From an uncultured Ruminococcus sp. (lineage in GTDB: Bacteria > Bacillota > Clostridia > Oscillospirales > Acutalibacteraceae), in NCBI GenBank assembly GCA_902773635.1, contig CACYFH010000013.1, forward strand, positions 16,879 through 80,878: a stretch of 64,000 nt of DNA, given 5' to 3'. Positions 7,354 to 16,066 of the stretch are shown one piece after another (within the stretch, counting starts at the first letter, position 1; each line of letters begins with the position of its first letter). A program made the position numbers and the translations under genes. The notes under the pieces are model-generated. The model saw only the letters and a list, made by a program, of their open reading frames with translations. It made no database searches and was not told the origin of the DNA.

Positions 7354-9720
7354 TCAGCCTTCGGGGTTCTCGGGGTTGGGATTCGGGTCGGGATCGGGCG
7401 TGGGATCGACCGGCTCGTCTCCGCCGCTCTCGGTCGGCAGATTTTCCCCGCCGTCCTCGGTGGGCTCTTCTCCGCCTTCGCTCGGATCCTCGCCCGAGGT
7501 CGTTTCTTCCTGTCCGTCATATTCCGTGCCGTAGGGTGAGGTGCTCAACTCCGTCGGGACGGAGCTTCCGCCACCCAGCGCGCCCGCCGTATGGATACCC
7601 ATGCAGTATTCGGGCATATCCTTCTCGGTGAAGTAGCCGGTCGCGGTGTTGGTGCAGTAGGACGCCGCCAGCAGACCCGAGCCCTTGCAGTAGGTCGCCG
7701 GGATGATGGTATCCGGCATCGTGAATTCCTTGTAGGGCTTGTTCTGTAAATAGTTGGACATGACCTTCTGCCAGATGATGGTCGCCAAGCCATAGTAGTT
7801 GACGGAATCCGGCTGGTCATAGCCGACCCAGCACGCCATCGTGCAGTACGGCGACGCGCCGACGAACCACAGGTCGCGGTCGTAGTCGGTGGTACCGGTC
7901 TTGCCGACGATATCCCAGCCCTGGATCTGGGCGTAGGAGGAAGCCGTGTGGGTGGAGGTCATGACGTTGTATTTCAGCGCACGGTTCATCTTGTAAGCCG
8001 TCTCGGGCGTGTAAGCCTCGACGGGCTGGTTGTTGCGGTTGTCGAGGATGATCGTGTCGTTCTGATCGGTAACGTAGTAGTAGGTGTACGGCTCATAGTA
8101 GAGACCGCCGTTGCCGACGTATTCCATCGCCGCCGCCATCTCGCGGACGGTGACGCCGCCGACCATACCGCCGAGGGAGAGCGAACCGACGTTCTTCTCG
8201 TCCTGCTCGTTGAGGTTGTGGAAGCCCATGTTCTTGGTCGCCTGCTCAAAGGCGGTTTCCGTGCCGATCAGCTCCATCGTCTGGACTGCCGCGGCGTTGG
8301 ACGACCAAGAGAGCGCTTCGGGGAGCGTCATATATTCGTAGTATCCGCTGTATGCGTTGGAAGGACCGGCGATCCAGCCGCCGTAGCCGTCCTCTCTCCA
8401 TTTCTCGATCGGCTGATCCTTGACCAGCGAGGAGTAGTTGTAGATGCCCTGGTCGATCGCGAGGGGATAGGGGATGACCGCCTTGATGGAGGAACCGGGC
8501 TGTAACACGGAGTGCGAGGCGCGGTCCCAGTCGAGGTTGCCTTCCTTTTCCTTAGAGGAGCCGACGGTCGCGATGACGCGTCCGTCATAGTCCACCATCG
8601 TCATCGCGGTCTGCAGATCCCAGTCATAGTCGACGTTGGATTTCAGCGCCTCCGACTCGATCATATCCTGCGCCTCTTTATCCATCGCGCAGTAGATCTT
8701 CAGACCCTCGGTGTACAGCTTTAAGGAAGCCGCGTCCTCGGAGATATCATAGTACTTCGCCAGATCGCGGCAGAGGTCGTAATACATCTGGTCGATATAC
8801 CAGTTCTGAACTTCGATGGTGTCCTCCTCGTCCTCGTCGTCGCTGCTTTCGCCCGCTCCGACGAAGGTCATTGTCGCGGATTCCGCCATCGCCGCGTCAT
8901 ATTCTTCCTTGGTGATCTTGCCCTGCTCATACATCTGGTCGAGCACGGTCTCTCTGCGTTCCTTGTTGTTCTCAGGGTAGACCAGCGGGTTCCAGCGCGA
9001 GGGGTTCTGCGTGATGCCCGCGATCGCGGCGCACTGCGCGATCGAGCATTCGCCGATCGGCTTGTCGAAGTAAAGCTCCGACGCCGCCTCAACACCCTGA
9101 CAGTTGTTGCCGAAGTTGACGACGTTCAGGTACGCTTCTAAGATATCATCCTTGCTGTATTCGCGCTCGATATTCAGCGCGCGGAAGATCTCGCGGAGCT
9201 TACGGGTCAGCGAGACCTCGTTGTCGTCCGTGATATTCTTGATGAGCTGCTGGGTGAGGGTGGAGCCGCCGTAGTTGGAGCGTCCGGTCACCAGCGAGAG
9301 GATCGCCGAGCCGGTGCGGTACCAGTCTACGCCCTTGTGCTCGTAAAAACGCTTGTCCTCGATCGCGATGATCGCGTCGCCCATCGCCTTCGGCATCTCG
9401 CTCATATCGACCCAGATGCGGTTTTCCGTACCGTACAGGGTCTGATATTCTTCAAATTTCCCGCTCTCGGGGTTCTCCACATAGATAAAGGAGCTGAGGT
9501 TTAGCGAACGCGCGTTCAGGTCGATACCGGTCGGCTCGTTGGCGATCTTGAGCACATAAATGCCGACGGAGATGCCCACGATGATGCCCGCTACCAAGAG
9601 GATCATGAACACGGTCAGCAGTCCTCTGCCGATCAGCGAGAAGAAACTCTTCACGCCGCTCTGCTTTTTCGGCGGCATGTCGATCTTGTCGGTATATTTA
9701 CTGATGTCGGTCTTTCTCAT
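7354..9720 (-). CDS. ponA: Class A penicillin-binding protein (transglycosylase/transpeptidase)
   Basis: This bifunctional cell-wall enzyme polymerises glycan strands and cross-links stem peptides outside the membrane. The 788-residue protein has a cytoplasmic N-terminus, one membrane helix (about 30-58) and a GT51 domain with the catalytic Glu121 in EDKRFYEHKG and GGSTLTQQ at 151-158. The transpeptidase domain contains SSIK (active-site Ser), SSN and KTGTT. The tail after about residue 735 is a low-complexity Pro/Glu/Gly region (repeated PTEDGGE and DPNPNPE types) likely to sit in the wall. Length and order are typical of Clostridia PBP1. It lies upstream of hom and lysC, which make DAP/lysine precursors, on the same strand. 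Confidence 0.96.
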   Translation of the reverse strand: MRKTDISKYTDKIDMPPKKQSGVKSFFSLIGRGLLTVFMILLVAGIIVGISVGIYVLKIANEPTGIDLNARSLNLSSFIYVENPESGKFEEYQTLYGTENRIWVDMSEMPKAMGDAIIAIEDKRFYEHKGVDWYRTGSAILSLVTGRSNYGGSTLTQQLIKNITDDNEVSLTRKLREIFRALNIEREYSKDDILEAYLNVVNFGNNCQGVEAASELYFDKPIGECSIAQCAAIAGITQNPSRWNPLVYPENNKERRETVLDQMYEQGKITKEEYDAAMAESATMTFVGAGESSDDEDEEDTIEVQNWYIDQMYYDLCRDLAKYYDISEDAASLKLYTEGLKIYCAMDKEAQDMIESEALKSNVDYDWDLQTAMTMVDYDGRVIATVGSSKEKEGNLDWDRASHSVLQPGSSIKAVIPYPLAIDQGIYNYSSLVKDQPIEKWREDGYGGWIAGPSNAYSGYYEYMTLPEALSWSSNAAAVQTMELIGTETAFEQATKNMGFHNLNEQDEKNVGSLSLGGMVGGVTVREMAAAMEYVGNGGLYYEPYTYYYVTDQNDTIILDNRNNQPVEAYTPETAYKMNRALKYNVMTSTHTASSYAQIQGWDIVGKTGTTDYDRDLWFVGASPYCTMACWVGYDQPDSVNYYGLATIIWQKVMSNYLQNKPYKEFTMPDTIIPATYCKGSGLLAASYCTNTATGYFTEKDMPEYCMGIHTAGALGGGSSVPTELSTSPYGTEYDGQEETTSGEDPSEGGEEPTEDGGENLPTESGGDEPVDPTPDPDPNPNPENPEG

Positions 9721-9886
9721 GCTTGACCTCCGATTCTTCTATACAATATATATTGCAATTATACCACTTTTGAGCGAAAAAATAAATATCTTTTTCCAAA
9801 AAGACGGAGAATTTACACAAGAAACACCCTCTGATTATAGGAATAATAGATAAAAAACGGGGCAGAATGATAGTGAGGTGAACGAA

Positions 9887-10186
9887 TTGAAGAAGCTGTT
9901 ACTGATCACCGGCGTCGTCCTGACGGCATACCTGATCCTGATGACGACGGTCGCGCCGCGCTCTGCCGCGCCATCCGTCAGCGCCGCGGATATCGTGCAG
10001 GAGCCGCCCTATCTCGTCACGGAGCGCGACGGCTGCGTCGCCGTCTACCGGAACGGGTCGTTGATGAAAACCACCGATACCCTCGTGTCGAATCTGCCGA
10101 AGTCCGATATATCCCGTCTCAAAGAGGGCATCCGGCTCCAAACGGAAAAGGAGCTGAAAGCCATCCTCGAGGATCTCTGTTCCTGA
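9887..10186 (+). CDS. Small membrane-anchored protein with BofC C-terminal-like domain
   Basis: The start is a TTG at 9887, 6 bases after GAGGTG (9875-9880). A GTG at 9878 is in frame but overlaps that ribosome site. The 99-residue product has one N-terminal hydrophobic segment (LLLITGVVLTAYLIL) followed by an extracellular domain, YLVTERDGCVAVYRNGS...LPKSDISRLKEGIRLQTEKELKAILED. This pattern resembles the C-terminal domain of BofC (bypass of forespore control) found in many short Clostridia proteins; the exact function is unknown. It is transcribed divergently from the PBP gene. Confidence 0.65.
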   Translation: MKKLLLITGVVLTAYLILMTTVAPRSAAPSVSAADIVQEPPYLVTERDGCVAVYRNGSLMKTTDTLVSNLPKSDISRLKEGIRLQTEKELKAILEDLCS

Positions 10187-10209
10187 CGCTTGCGTTGCAC
10201 TTTCGATGT

Positions 10210-10238
10210 GTAGGGGCGGCGCCCTCGACGCCCCGCCC
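10210..10238 (+). repeat. GTAG-headed palindrome (REP-like)
   Basis: GTAGGGGCGGCG followed by its complement CGACGCCCC forms a 29-bp hairpin with the GTAG foot. It is related to 45664-45690 and 45726-45752. Confidence 0.65.
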
Positions 10239-10253
10239 GATCAAACCGGGATA

Positions 10254-10282
10254 TTGCAAAACTCTTTCGCATAGTATATAAT
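10254..10282 (+). promoter_or_regulatory. Predicted promoter of the phosphoesterase-CYTH pair
   Basis: TTGCAA at 10254-10259 and TATAAT at 10277-10282 are separated by exactly 17 bp, with AGGGAGGG as ribosome site shortly after. Confidence 0.7.
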
Positions 10283-10313
10283 TGTATGTATTCAGAAACG
10301 AGGGAGGGATCAT

Positions 10314-11123
10314 ATGTCAAAGGCTGTGACGACGCGCTATACGGTCGATACCAGTCTGCGCTTGAAGCGTCCGGTACGCATCGCCCACGTCTCCGATCTT
10401 CATGAGCGCAACTGCGACGATATCCTTTCTCTGATGGAGCAGGAGAAGCCCGACCTCATCATGGTCACGGGCGATACCTTTGAGCGTTATGACAACCGTC
10501 CCCAGTATGATTTCTACCGCCGACCGATCAAGCGCCTGATCATCAATACGATCCACTACACGAACTTCCTGCTGACCAAGATCGAGCCCAAAAGCCGCAA
10601 GGCGAACGTCGAGAACGTCCATCGCTTTCTCAGCCGCGCCGCGCGTCTCGCGCCCGTGTACATGAGCCTCGGCAACCATGAGCAGAAGCTCCTCGACGAG
10701 GACTATCTCTTCCTCGCGCAGAATGGCGTCACCCTGCTGGAGAACGCCGATACCGCCGTACAGCTCGGGGATTTTTCCTTCACCCTCGGCGGCATGTCCG
10801 TCTGGGACTATGAGGAGTGGCTCCCCACCTTTCTGAGCAAGAGCGGCTACAAGATACTACTGTGCCACGAGCCCAACCAGTATATCCAAGAGCTTGTCGA
10901 TCAAAATATCGACCTCACCCTCTCCGGCCATACCCACGGCGGTCAGATGCGCATCGGCAGGAAGGGCATGGGCTTTTTCGTCCCCGGTCAGGGCCTTTTC
11001 GGAAAGTACGCCCACGGCTGTTTTTTTGACGGCAGGCTGATCGTTTCCGCCGGCTGTGCCAACACCGTCGCCTTCCCGCGACCCTTCAACCCGCGGGAGC
11101 TTGTCATGATAGAATTGAGGTAA
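10314..11123 (+). CDS. Metallophosphoesterase (YkuE/calcineurin-like)
   Basis: This 269-residue calcineurin-fold phosphoesterase has all five metal-binding motifs in order: HVSDLHE, VTGDTFERY, LGNHEQ, LCHEP and LSGHTHGGQMRIG. Such enzymes hydrolyse phosphate esters using two metal ions. The closest bacterial types act on cell-envelope or nucleotide substrates, but this one has no obvious signal peptide or membrane helix at its start. It is followed by a CYTH protein after 3 bases, indicating one operon. The substrate cannot be read from the sequence. Confidence 0.9.
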   Translation: MSKAVTTRYTVDTSLRLKRPVRIAHVSDLHERNCDDILSLMEQEKPDLIMVTGDTFERYDNRPQYDFYRRPIKRLIINTIHYTNFLLTKIEPKSRKANVENVHRFLSRAARLAPVYMSLGNHEQKLLDEDYLFLAQNGVTLLENADTAVQLGDFSFTLGGMSVWDYEEWLPTFLSKSGYKILLCHEPNQYIQELVDQNIDLTLSGHTHGGQMRIGRKGMGFFVPGQGLFGKYAHGCFFDGRLIVSAGCANTVAFPRPFNPRELVMIELR

Positions 11124-11126
11124 ATG

Positions 11127-11651
11127 ATGGAGAAATTTGATATCCAGTCCGCACCGCTCGAGATCGAGCGCAAATTCCTGATCAAATATCCCGATATCGC
11201 CGCCCTGCAGAGGATGCCCGGCTATCGCGTCCTACATATGGAGCAGACCTATCTGCACGCGGACGCGGACTTCATCGGCGGGCGCATCCGCCGCATCGCC
11301 GAGGGCGACAGCGTGCGCTATATCTATACTTATAAGGAAAAGCTCACCGAGATGACCCGCCGCGAGTATGAGCGGGAGCTGACCGAGCAGGAATACCGTG
11401 ACCTCATGCTCCACAAGGAGCCGCAGTCCATGACCATCCGCAAGGACAGGCATTGTTTTCTGTACGCCGATCTCTTATACGAGCTGGACGTCTATGAATT
11501 CTGGGACGATCAGGCGACTTTAGAAGCCGAGGTCAAGAGCGAGTCCACCCCGATCCCCGTCCCGCCTTGCGTCGAGCTGATCAAAGAGGTCACCGGCGAC
11601 GTCCGCTATAACAACTCCCGCCTCGCCTTCAACCACGGCGTGATCCTTTAA
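11127..11651 (+). CDS. CYTH domain protein (triphosphate tunnel metalloenzyme family)
   Basis: The 174-residue product begins with the family signature EIERKFLI near residue 12 and carries alternating charged beta strands with RIRR, YTYKEK, RREYERELT and LEAEVKS, typical of the eight-stranded tunnel that binds triphosphates. Family members include inorganic triphosphatases, thiamine triphosphatases and class IV adenylate cyclases. GAGGTAA overlaps the end of the upstream phosphoesterase gene; ATG at 11124 and 11127 are both possible, and the second has the better spacing. Coupling to a phosphoesterase suggests a nucleotide or phosphate metabolism role (inference). Confidence 0.88.
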   Translation: MEKFDIQSAPLEIERKFLIKYPDIAALQRMPGYRVLHMEQTYLHADADFIGGRIRRIAEGDSVRYIYTYKEKLTEMTRREYERELTEQEYRDLMLHKEPQSMTIRKDRHCFLYADLLYELDVYEFWDDQATLEAEVKSESTPIPVPPCVELIKEVTGDVRYNNSRLAFNHGVIL

Positions 11652-11819
11652 GGCTCCCTTTGGTAAAGAGAGGACGCGCGCGTCGCAATCCGGAGGAATT
11701 GCATGATTGTCTGAGGCGAAGCCGAGTTTCCATTGATCATTTTAAGCATATAAAGCGAAAAGCCCCGCGCTCAGCGCAATATCATTAAGTTAAGCGAAGG
11801 CTCCCTTTGGTAAAGGGAG
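11652..11819. repeat. Composite CTCCCTTTGGTAAAGGGAG-type repeats
   Basis: Two copies of the CTCCCTTTGGTAAAG palindrome (from 11652 and 11799-11819) bracket a region that includes CAATATCATTAAGTTA, a segment shared with 30483-30497. They belong to a family with copies at 13888, 30318, 30502, 41335 and 52076. Confidence 0.75.
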
Positions 11820-11835
11820 TTTTCGATCAAGCGGA

Positions 11836-12210
11836 TCAGGCTTCATGCGCCTTTTTCCATTTTTTGATCTGCGCTTCAATATCCTTGATTTCCTCGGCGT
11901 TCGCAAGGCTGTTCAGGTAAGCCGAGAAGAGACCGGGCATGCCGTTTTCAGAATTATCCTCAAGGTATTCGCGCAGGAAAAATTCCTCTTTTGTGAGCTT
12001 CGGGGAGAATTTTCTTGCATAACTGCGGGAAATCAGCTCGAAGCCTTCGATTTGCACGACGTCTTTTTTCATCAACGATTTGATCAGAGAGTGGACGTAG
12101 CTGTCCTTCCATGTTTTTTCGCCGGAAAGCTCGACAATCTCAGAGCAGGATAGGGGTCGGTCGACGCTCCATAGGAGGTTCATAATTTGTTTTTCACTTT
12201 TGGTTAGCAT
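11836..12210 (-). CDS. BlaI/MecI-type transcriptional repressor
   Basis: The 124-residue protein has the winged-helix of the penicillinase repressor family: LTKSEKQIMNLLWSVDRPLSCSEIVELS forms helices 1-2, DSYVHSLIKSLMKKDVVQI the recognition helix and wing, and a C-terminal helix dimerises. These repressors bind dyads and are often inactivated by a membrane BlaR-type protease, but no blaR gene is adjacent. An in-frame upstream ATG at 12291 is rejected because the promoter at 12242-12270 lies inside that extension; the start at 12210 follows an AAAAAGGAG site. The divergent neighbour encodes a carbohydrate-binding lipoprotein, a possible target. Confidence 0.88.
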   Translation of the reverse strand: MLTKSEKQIMNLLWSVDRPLSCSEIVELSGEKTWKDSYVHSLIKSLMKKDVVQIEGFELISRSYARKFSPKLTKEEFFLREYLEDNSENGMPGLFSAYLNSLANAEEIKDIEAQIKKWKKAHEA

Positions 12211-12241
12211 GGTTTTCACTCCTTTTTCACCGGTTTTGATA

Positions 12242-12270
12242 ATTATAAAAGAAGCGCATGAATATGTCAA
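12242..12270 (-). promoter_or_regulatory. Predicted promoter of the BlaI-type gene
   Basis: On the minus strand TTGACA (12265-12270) and TATAAT (12242-12247) are separated by 17 bp, a perfect consensus promoter. It fixes the short start of the repressor gene. Confidence 0.8.
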
Positions 12271-12394
12271 TGATTTCTTATGATTTTTCACATAAACGTC
12301 AGATTTCTGTCACGATGTGATCAATATGCGGGTGTATAGTTTGACTGTAATCAAAAATGATTCACAAAAACCTTTCAAATAGGAGGAATACACC

Positions 12395-13687
12395 ATGAAA
12401 AAGAAAGTAATCGGCGTGCTCTTAGCCGCGCTTATGTTGACAGCATCCCTCGCCGCATGCTCCGGCTCTCAGAATACCGCGGAGGTGACCCAGACCTCGG
12501 TGACCACCCCCGTCACCCGGAACCAGACCGCCACCCAGTCCGCTCAGACCGCGACCCAGGCGCAGAGCAGCTCTGATTTCAGCGGCGTCGTCACCACCGC
12601 GAACGTGACCTCCGGCGGCGCGATCAACGCCTCCGAGCTTTTCACCGAGCGCGACCTCACCCAAAACGCAGATACCTCGTCCGCAACCTCATACACCCTT
12701 ACCGATAACAACACCATCACGATCACCGAGGCGGGCGTCTACGTCCTCACCGGCTCGGCGAGCAACGCCACCGTGATCGTGGAAGCCGCTGACGACGCGA
12801 AGGTACAGCTCGTCCTCAACGGCGTGACCGTCAATAACACTTCCGCTCCGGCGATCTACGTCAAGAGCGCGGATAAGGTCTTTGTCACCACCGCTCAGGG
12901 CACGGAGAACACCCTCAACGTGACCGGCGCCTTCACCGCCGACGGCGAGACCAACACCGACGCGGTCATTTTCAGCAAGGACGACCTCGTGCTCAACGGC
13001 CTCGGAACCCTGAACATCACCAGCTCCGATAACGGTATCAGCGGCAAGGATGATATCAAGATCACCGGCGGTACGATCAATATTACCAGCGCCTCCGACG
13101 CGATCGAGGCCAACGACAGCATCGCGATCGCCGACGGTACCGTCAATATTACCTCTCAGAAGGACGGTCTCCACGCGGAGAACGACGAGGACAACAGCAC
13201 CGGCTATATCTATATCTGCGGCGGCACGATCAATATTGAGGCTTCAAGCGACGGCGTCCAGGCTACCACGGCCGCCCAGATCGACGGCGGCACCATCAGC
13301 GTCAACGGCTCCGAGGGCGTCGAAGCCACCTACGTTCAGATCAACGGCGGTACCGTCACCGTCAATGCCTACGACGACGGCATCAACGCGTCGGCTAAGT
13401 CGACCGCATATACCGTCACGGTTGAGATCAACGGCGGCGACATCACCGTCAACATGGCGCAGGGCGACACCGACGGCGTCGATTCCAACGGCAATCTCTA
13501 CATCAACGGCGGCACCATCAGCGTCAACGCCCAGTCTCCCTTCGACTACGACGGCGAAGCCCAGCACAACGGCGGCACCATCATCGTCAACGGCACCGAG
13601 ACCGACCAAATCACCAACCAGATGATGGGCGGCGGTATGATGGGCGGCGGCATGGGCGGCCCCGGCGGTATGGGCGGCTTCCGTTAA
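12395..13687 (+). CDS. Carbohydrate-binding beta-helix lipoprotein (Cthe_2159 family)
   Basis: The 430-residue product has a lipoprotein signal (LAAC lipobox, Cys near residue 22), a Thr/Gln-rich linker, and then a right-handed beta-helix built from repeated INGGTI/TITG-like rungs (DIKITGGTINITSASDAIEAN, SDGVQATTAAQIDGGTISV). This matches the Cthe_2159 family, whose founding member binds cellulose and pectin-like polymers. The C-terminus is an unusual Met/Gly-rich tail with repeated MMGGG units ending GGMGGFR. The ribosome site AGGAGG is well placed. Many family members sit with CotH and VTC genes; here the upstream neighbour is a BlaI-type repressor. The ligand is not known. Confidence 0.85.
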   Translation: MKKKVIGVLLAALMLTASLAACSGSQNTAEVTQTSVTTPVTRNQTATQSAQTATQAQSSSDFSGVVTTANVTSGGAINASELFTERDLTQNADTSSATSYTLTDNNTITITEAGVYVLTGSASNATVIVEAADDAKVQLVLNGVTVNNTSAPAIYVKSADKVFVTTAQGTENTLNVTGAFTADGETNTDAVIFSKDDLVLNGLGTLNITSSDNGISGKDDIKITGGTINITSASDAIEANDSIAIADGTVNITSQKDGLHAENDEDNSTGYIYICGGTINIEASSDGVQATTAAQIDGGTISVNGSEGVEATYVQINGGTVTVNAYDDGINASAKSTAYTVTVEINGGDITVNMAQGDTDGVDSNGNLYINGGTISVNAQSPFDYDGEAQHNGGTIIVNGTETDQITNQMMGGGMMGGGMGGPGGMGGFR

Positions 13688-13726
13688 ACCAATCCAATAC
13701 ACCCCAGGTTTCAAATAATCATTCCG

Positions 13727-13805
13727 GTCATCGCGAGGGCTTTTGCCCGTGGCAATCCCACAAAGAGGGAATCCAACGTTTCAGCTTCAATTTGTGGGAA
13801 TGACA
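13727..13805. repeat. CATTGCGAGG-type intergenic repeat
   Basis: TCATCGCGAGGGCTTTTGCC followed by CGTGGCAATCCCACAAAGAG and, 40 bp on, TGTGGGAATGACA. A close copy lies at 40977-41055 (TCATTGCGAGG, CGTGGCAATCCC, GAAAATGACA) and a partial one near 33872. Confidence 0.7.
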
Positions 13806-13887
13806 GCGGTTTTATACAGGGCGTCGGTTCATCCGGCGCCCTCAGCTTGTCAAATAGTCATATTAGTGAGAGGCAGACGGATTTCAA

Positions 13888-13952
13888 GGCTCCCTTTGGT
13901 AAAGGGAGCTGTCGCGATTAAGCGACTGAGGGATTGTATGAATTGTTTGAGG
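13888..13952 (+). repeat. CTCCCTTTGGTAAAGGGAG-type repeat
   Basis: The palindrome CTCCCTTTGGTAAAGGGAG is followed by a second short stem (GTCGCGATTAAGCGAC) and TGAGGGATTGTAT, the full consensus of the family. The 456-bp gap from 13688 to 14143 otherwise holds repeats and no convincing gene. Confidence 0.75.
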
Positions 13953-14143
13953 CGGACACGCGTGCCCGCCGAGTATCCAAAGTCCGAGGGTGCCGGTTCA
14001 TCCGGCGCCTTGTTTTTTAGCTCATAATGCAGGGGACGACGCTCGCAACGTCCCGACGTCCGCAGATATTTCCGTTGACAACCCCTTCTCCCGATGCTAC
14101 AATACTCTCGAACCCACTATACATTATATATAAGGTGATCCGT

Positions 14144-14404
14144 ATGAAGCTCAATGAAAATTTCCTGATCCACACCTCCGACGGCGAGACCCTCCTTGTC
14201 CCCACGGCGGAAGCCTCCTTCCGCGGCATCGTCCGCTGCAACAAGAGCGTCGAGGCGATCCTGCGCTGTTTGGAGCACGGCGCGGATGAAGAGGAGATCG
14301 TTCAGAGTCTATGCGACCGTTTTGACGGCGATGAAGCCGATATCCGCGCGGACGTGAAGTCCGTTCTGTCCGATCTGCGCGGCGTCGGCGCGATCGACGA
14401 ATGA
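14144..14404 (+). CDS. Stand-alone PqqD-like protein
   Basis: This 86-residue protein fits the PqqD/RiPP-recognition-element fold: LNENFLIHTSDGETLLVPT strands, then a winged helix (FRGIVRCNKSVEAILRCLEHGADEEEIVQSLCDRFDGDEADIRADVKSVLSDLRGVGAIDE). PqqD proteins bind peptide precursors for radical-SAM enzymes, yet no radical-SAM, precursor peptide or transporter gene is visible nearby. The start at 14144 follows AAGGTGA at 14132-14138. In Clostridia such isolated PqqD proteins are common and their partner is unknown. Confidence 0.75.
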   Translation: MKLNENFLIHTSDGETLLVPTAEASFRGIVRCNKSVEAILRCLEHGADEEEIVQSLCDRFDGDEADIRADVKSVLSDLRGVGAIDE

Positions 14405-14432
14405 TCTATACAAAGAATCATGAAAAAACCTC

Positions 14433-14468
14433 GGCTGTATGCTTTTTTGTGGCATACAGCCCTATTTT
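14433..14468 (+). terminator. Terminator after the PqqD-like gene
   Basis: GGCTGTATGC (14433-14442) pairs with GCATACAGCC (14452-14461), followed by CTATTTTAT. Confidence 0.75.
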
Positions 14469-14668
14469 ATACAAAAAGCTGAGAAACCGACTAAAATCTT
14501 GATATAATTCATACAAATATTTCATCTTTTATTTCTGCCTCAGAAATATTATCGTGATATGAGTGTGATATAATGACGATGTGTAATTCTAACATGGGTC
14601 AATAGGGGATGAACGATTGAGGAAATTCCCGAACTCATGGGAGAAAATCTTGAAAAGGAGGGAAATTT

Positions 14669-16027
14669 TTGCTGAATTCTTTTCGAAAGAAAGCAAAGTT
14701 GAAGAGCCGTGCGCTCAGCCTTTTGCTGGCGGTTGTGCTGGTGCTCTCTCTGCTGACGGTCGGATTGACAGCGACGATCTCGGCTGATACGAGCGCCAAG
14801 ACGTTCTACTTTGATACCACAAAGTACACGGATTGGGAGCCGTCCACAGGCGAGCAGCTCGTCGCGACCTTTACCAACAGCAGCGGGGCGCAGGTCGGCG
14901 CGGTCGTTTCTTTGACCAAGCGGAAAGCGAATCTTTGGTCGCTCACCGCTCCCGCGGGATCTGCCAATATCCAGCTTTATGTCGTCAAAAACGGCTTCAC
15001 CATGCTGAGCAACACCCCTGCAGCAGGCAAGCAGCGCGTCTTCTTCAACAACGCGAAAGCGAACTGGAATCCGCCCAAGGTCTACACATGGAACGACAGC
15101 AGCGTCTCTGAGAAGGCGTGGCCCGGCAACGCGATGACGCAGATCGGTACGTCAAAGTATTACTACTATGATACGCCGTACAACAACGTCATCTTCAACA
15201 ACGGGTCCAACGTCCAGACCGACGACCTCAAGATCGAGAAGCCGAATCCTGTCTTTTCCAAGGCGAGCGGCAGCGGCTGGGACAACGCGGCATACTATAA
15301 ATGTTATGCCAACGTCGACCTGACCGACCGCCCCGAGAACGCGGACGTGATCTACGCTGCCGGCGAGAACACGACCAAGTTCAGTAAGTATGCCTATAAG
15401 AGCACGGATCCCAGGAACTTCACAGACCCCGAGACCATCTACCTCTACGCGCCCAACTGGACGGACGCGTCCAAGGTACAGGTGGGCTGGGACTACAACG
15501 ATCCTTATCAGACGAAGGTCAATATGACCGCCGACAGCGCCTACGGTACAGGCTTCTACACGGCGACAGTACCTCAGGGCGCTACCCTGCAGTTCTGGTA
15601 CGGAGAAGCAAGCTCCAAGCAGACCGTATCTCCTCAGAACGGTAACAACTGCTACACCCTCAAGAACAATGCCAATATCTGGTGCAACCCCGCCACCGCG
15701 GAGAACGGTGAGTACACCGACCTGACCGCGGGCATCGAGGCGAGAAACCAGCACCAGACCGGCAACGCCTTCTGGGTAGATGCAGTCTACTACGACTACC
15801 TCTCCGATACTGAGCTGACCGACGGCTGGCTGAACCCCAAGAAGGCAGGTACAGGCCACAACGGTTCTGCGGACGACTGGTATGAGAACTACCAGTTCAA
15901 CAACCTGATCAGCGCCTATGCCGGCGCCAACGGCGTCACCTTCCCGCTGTACTTCGGCAACTTCTGTAACACCCCGAAGTCTTACGGCTACAATAATCAG
16001 GGTGTCAGTAGCCATGGCGGTCCGTAA
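14669..16027 (+). CDS. Giant surface adhesin, N-terminal part (CBM26-like) ending at an in-frame TAA
   Basis: Translation starts at TTG 14669, 6 bases after AAGGAGGG. The first 33 residues are a signal peptide (LLLAVVLVLSLLTVGLTATISA). Residues about 110-170 look like a starch-binding module 26: VFFNNAKANWNPPKVYTWN, EKAWPGNAMTQIG and NVIFNNGSNVQTDDL, with the aromatic residues expected for starch contact. A Trp/Tyr-rich region follows. The frame meets TAA at 16025 within a domain, and the same frame continues open to 19177 without any shift. The 452-residue fragment alone would be secreted without a wall anchor. It is either a broken gene, a polymorphic stop or a sequencing error. Confidence 0.85.
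   Translation: MLNSFRKKAKLKSRALSLLLAVVLVLSLLTVGLTATISADTSAKTFYFDTTKYTDWEPSTGEQLVATFTNSSGAQVGAVVSLTKRKANLWSLTAPAGSANIQLYVVKNGFTMLSNTPAAGKQRVFFNNAKANWNPPKVYTWNDSSVSEKAWPGNAMTQIGTSKYYYYDTPYNNVIFNNGSNVQTDDLKIEKPNPVFSKASGSGWDNAAYYKCYANVDLTDRPENADVIYAAGENTTKFSKYAYKSTDPRNFTDPETIYLYAPNWTDASKVQVGWDYNDPYQTKVNMTADSAYGTGFYTATVPQGATLQFWYGEASSKQTVSPQNGNNCYTLKNNANIWCNPATAENGEYTDLTAGIEARNQHQTGNAFWVDAVYYDYLSDTELTDGWLNPKKAGTGHNGSADDWYENYQFNNLISAYAGANGVTFPLYFGNFCNTPKSYGYNNQGVSSHGGP
16025..16027 (+). other. In-frame TAA interrupting the adhesin gene
   Basis: The codons GGT CCG TAA GGC AAC ATC-type context continues in the same frame for a further 1050 codons (GNAIKGLYNYYYYVNN). One base change (for example to TAC or TAT) would restore a protein of about 1500 residues. 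Confidence 0.8.
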
Positions 16028-16066
16028 GGCAACGCGATCAAGGGCCTGTACAACTATTATTATTAT

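Noticed and set aside
12210-12291. Longer start for the BlaI-type gene
   Set aside because: The consensus promoter at 12242-12270 lies within the extension, and AAAAAGGAG fits the start at 12210.
13743-14027. Open frame of 94 codons in the gap before the PqqD-like gene
   Set aside because: It runs through two intergenic repeat families, has no ribosome site and no protein-like composition.
16025-16027. Stop-codon recoding as selenocysteine or pyrrolysine
   Set aside because: The codon is TAA, which is not used for either, and I see no hairpin suggesting recoding.
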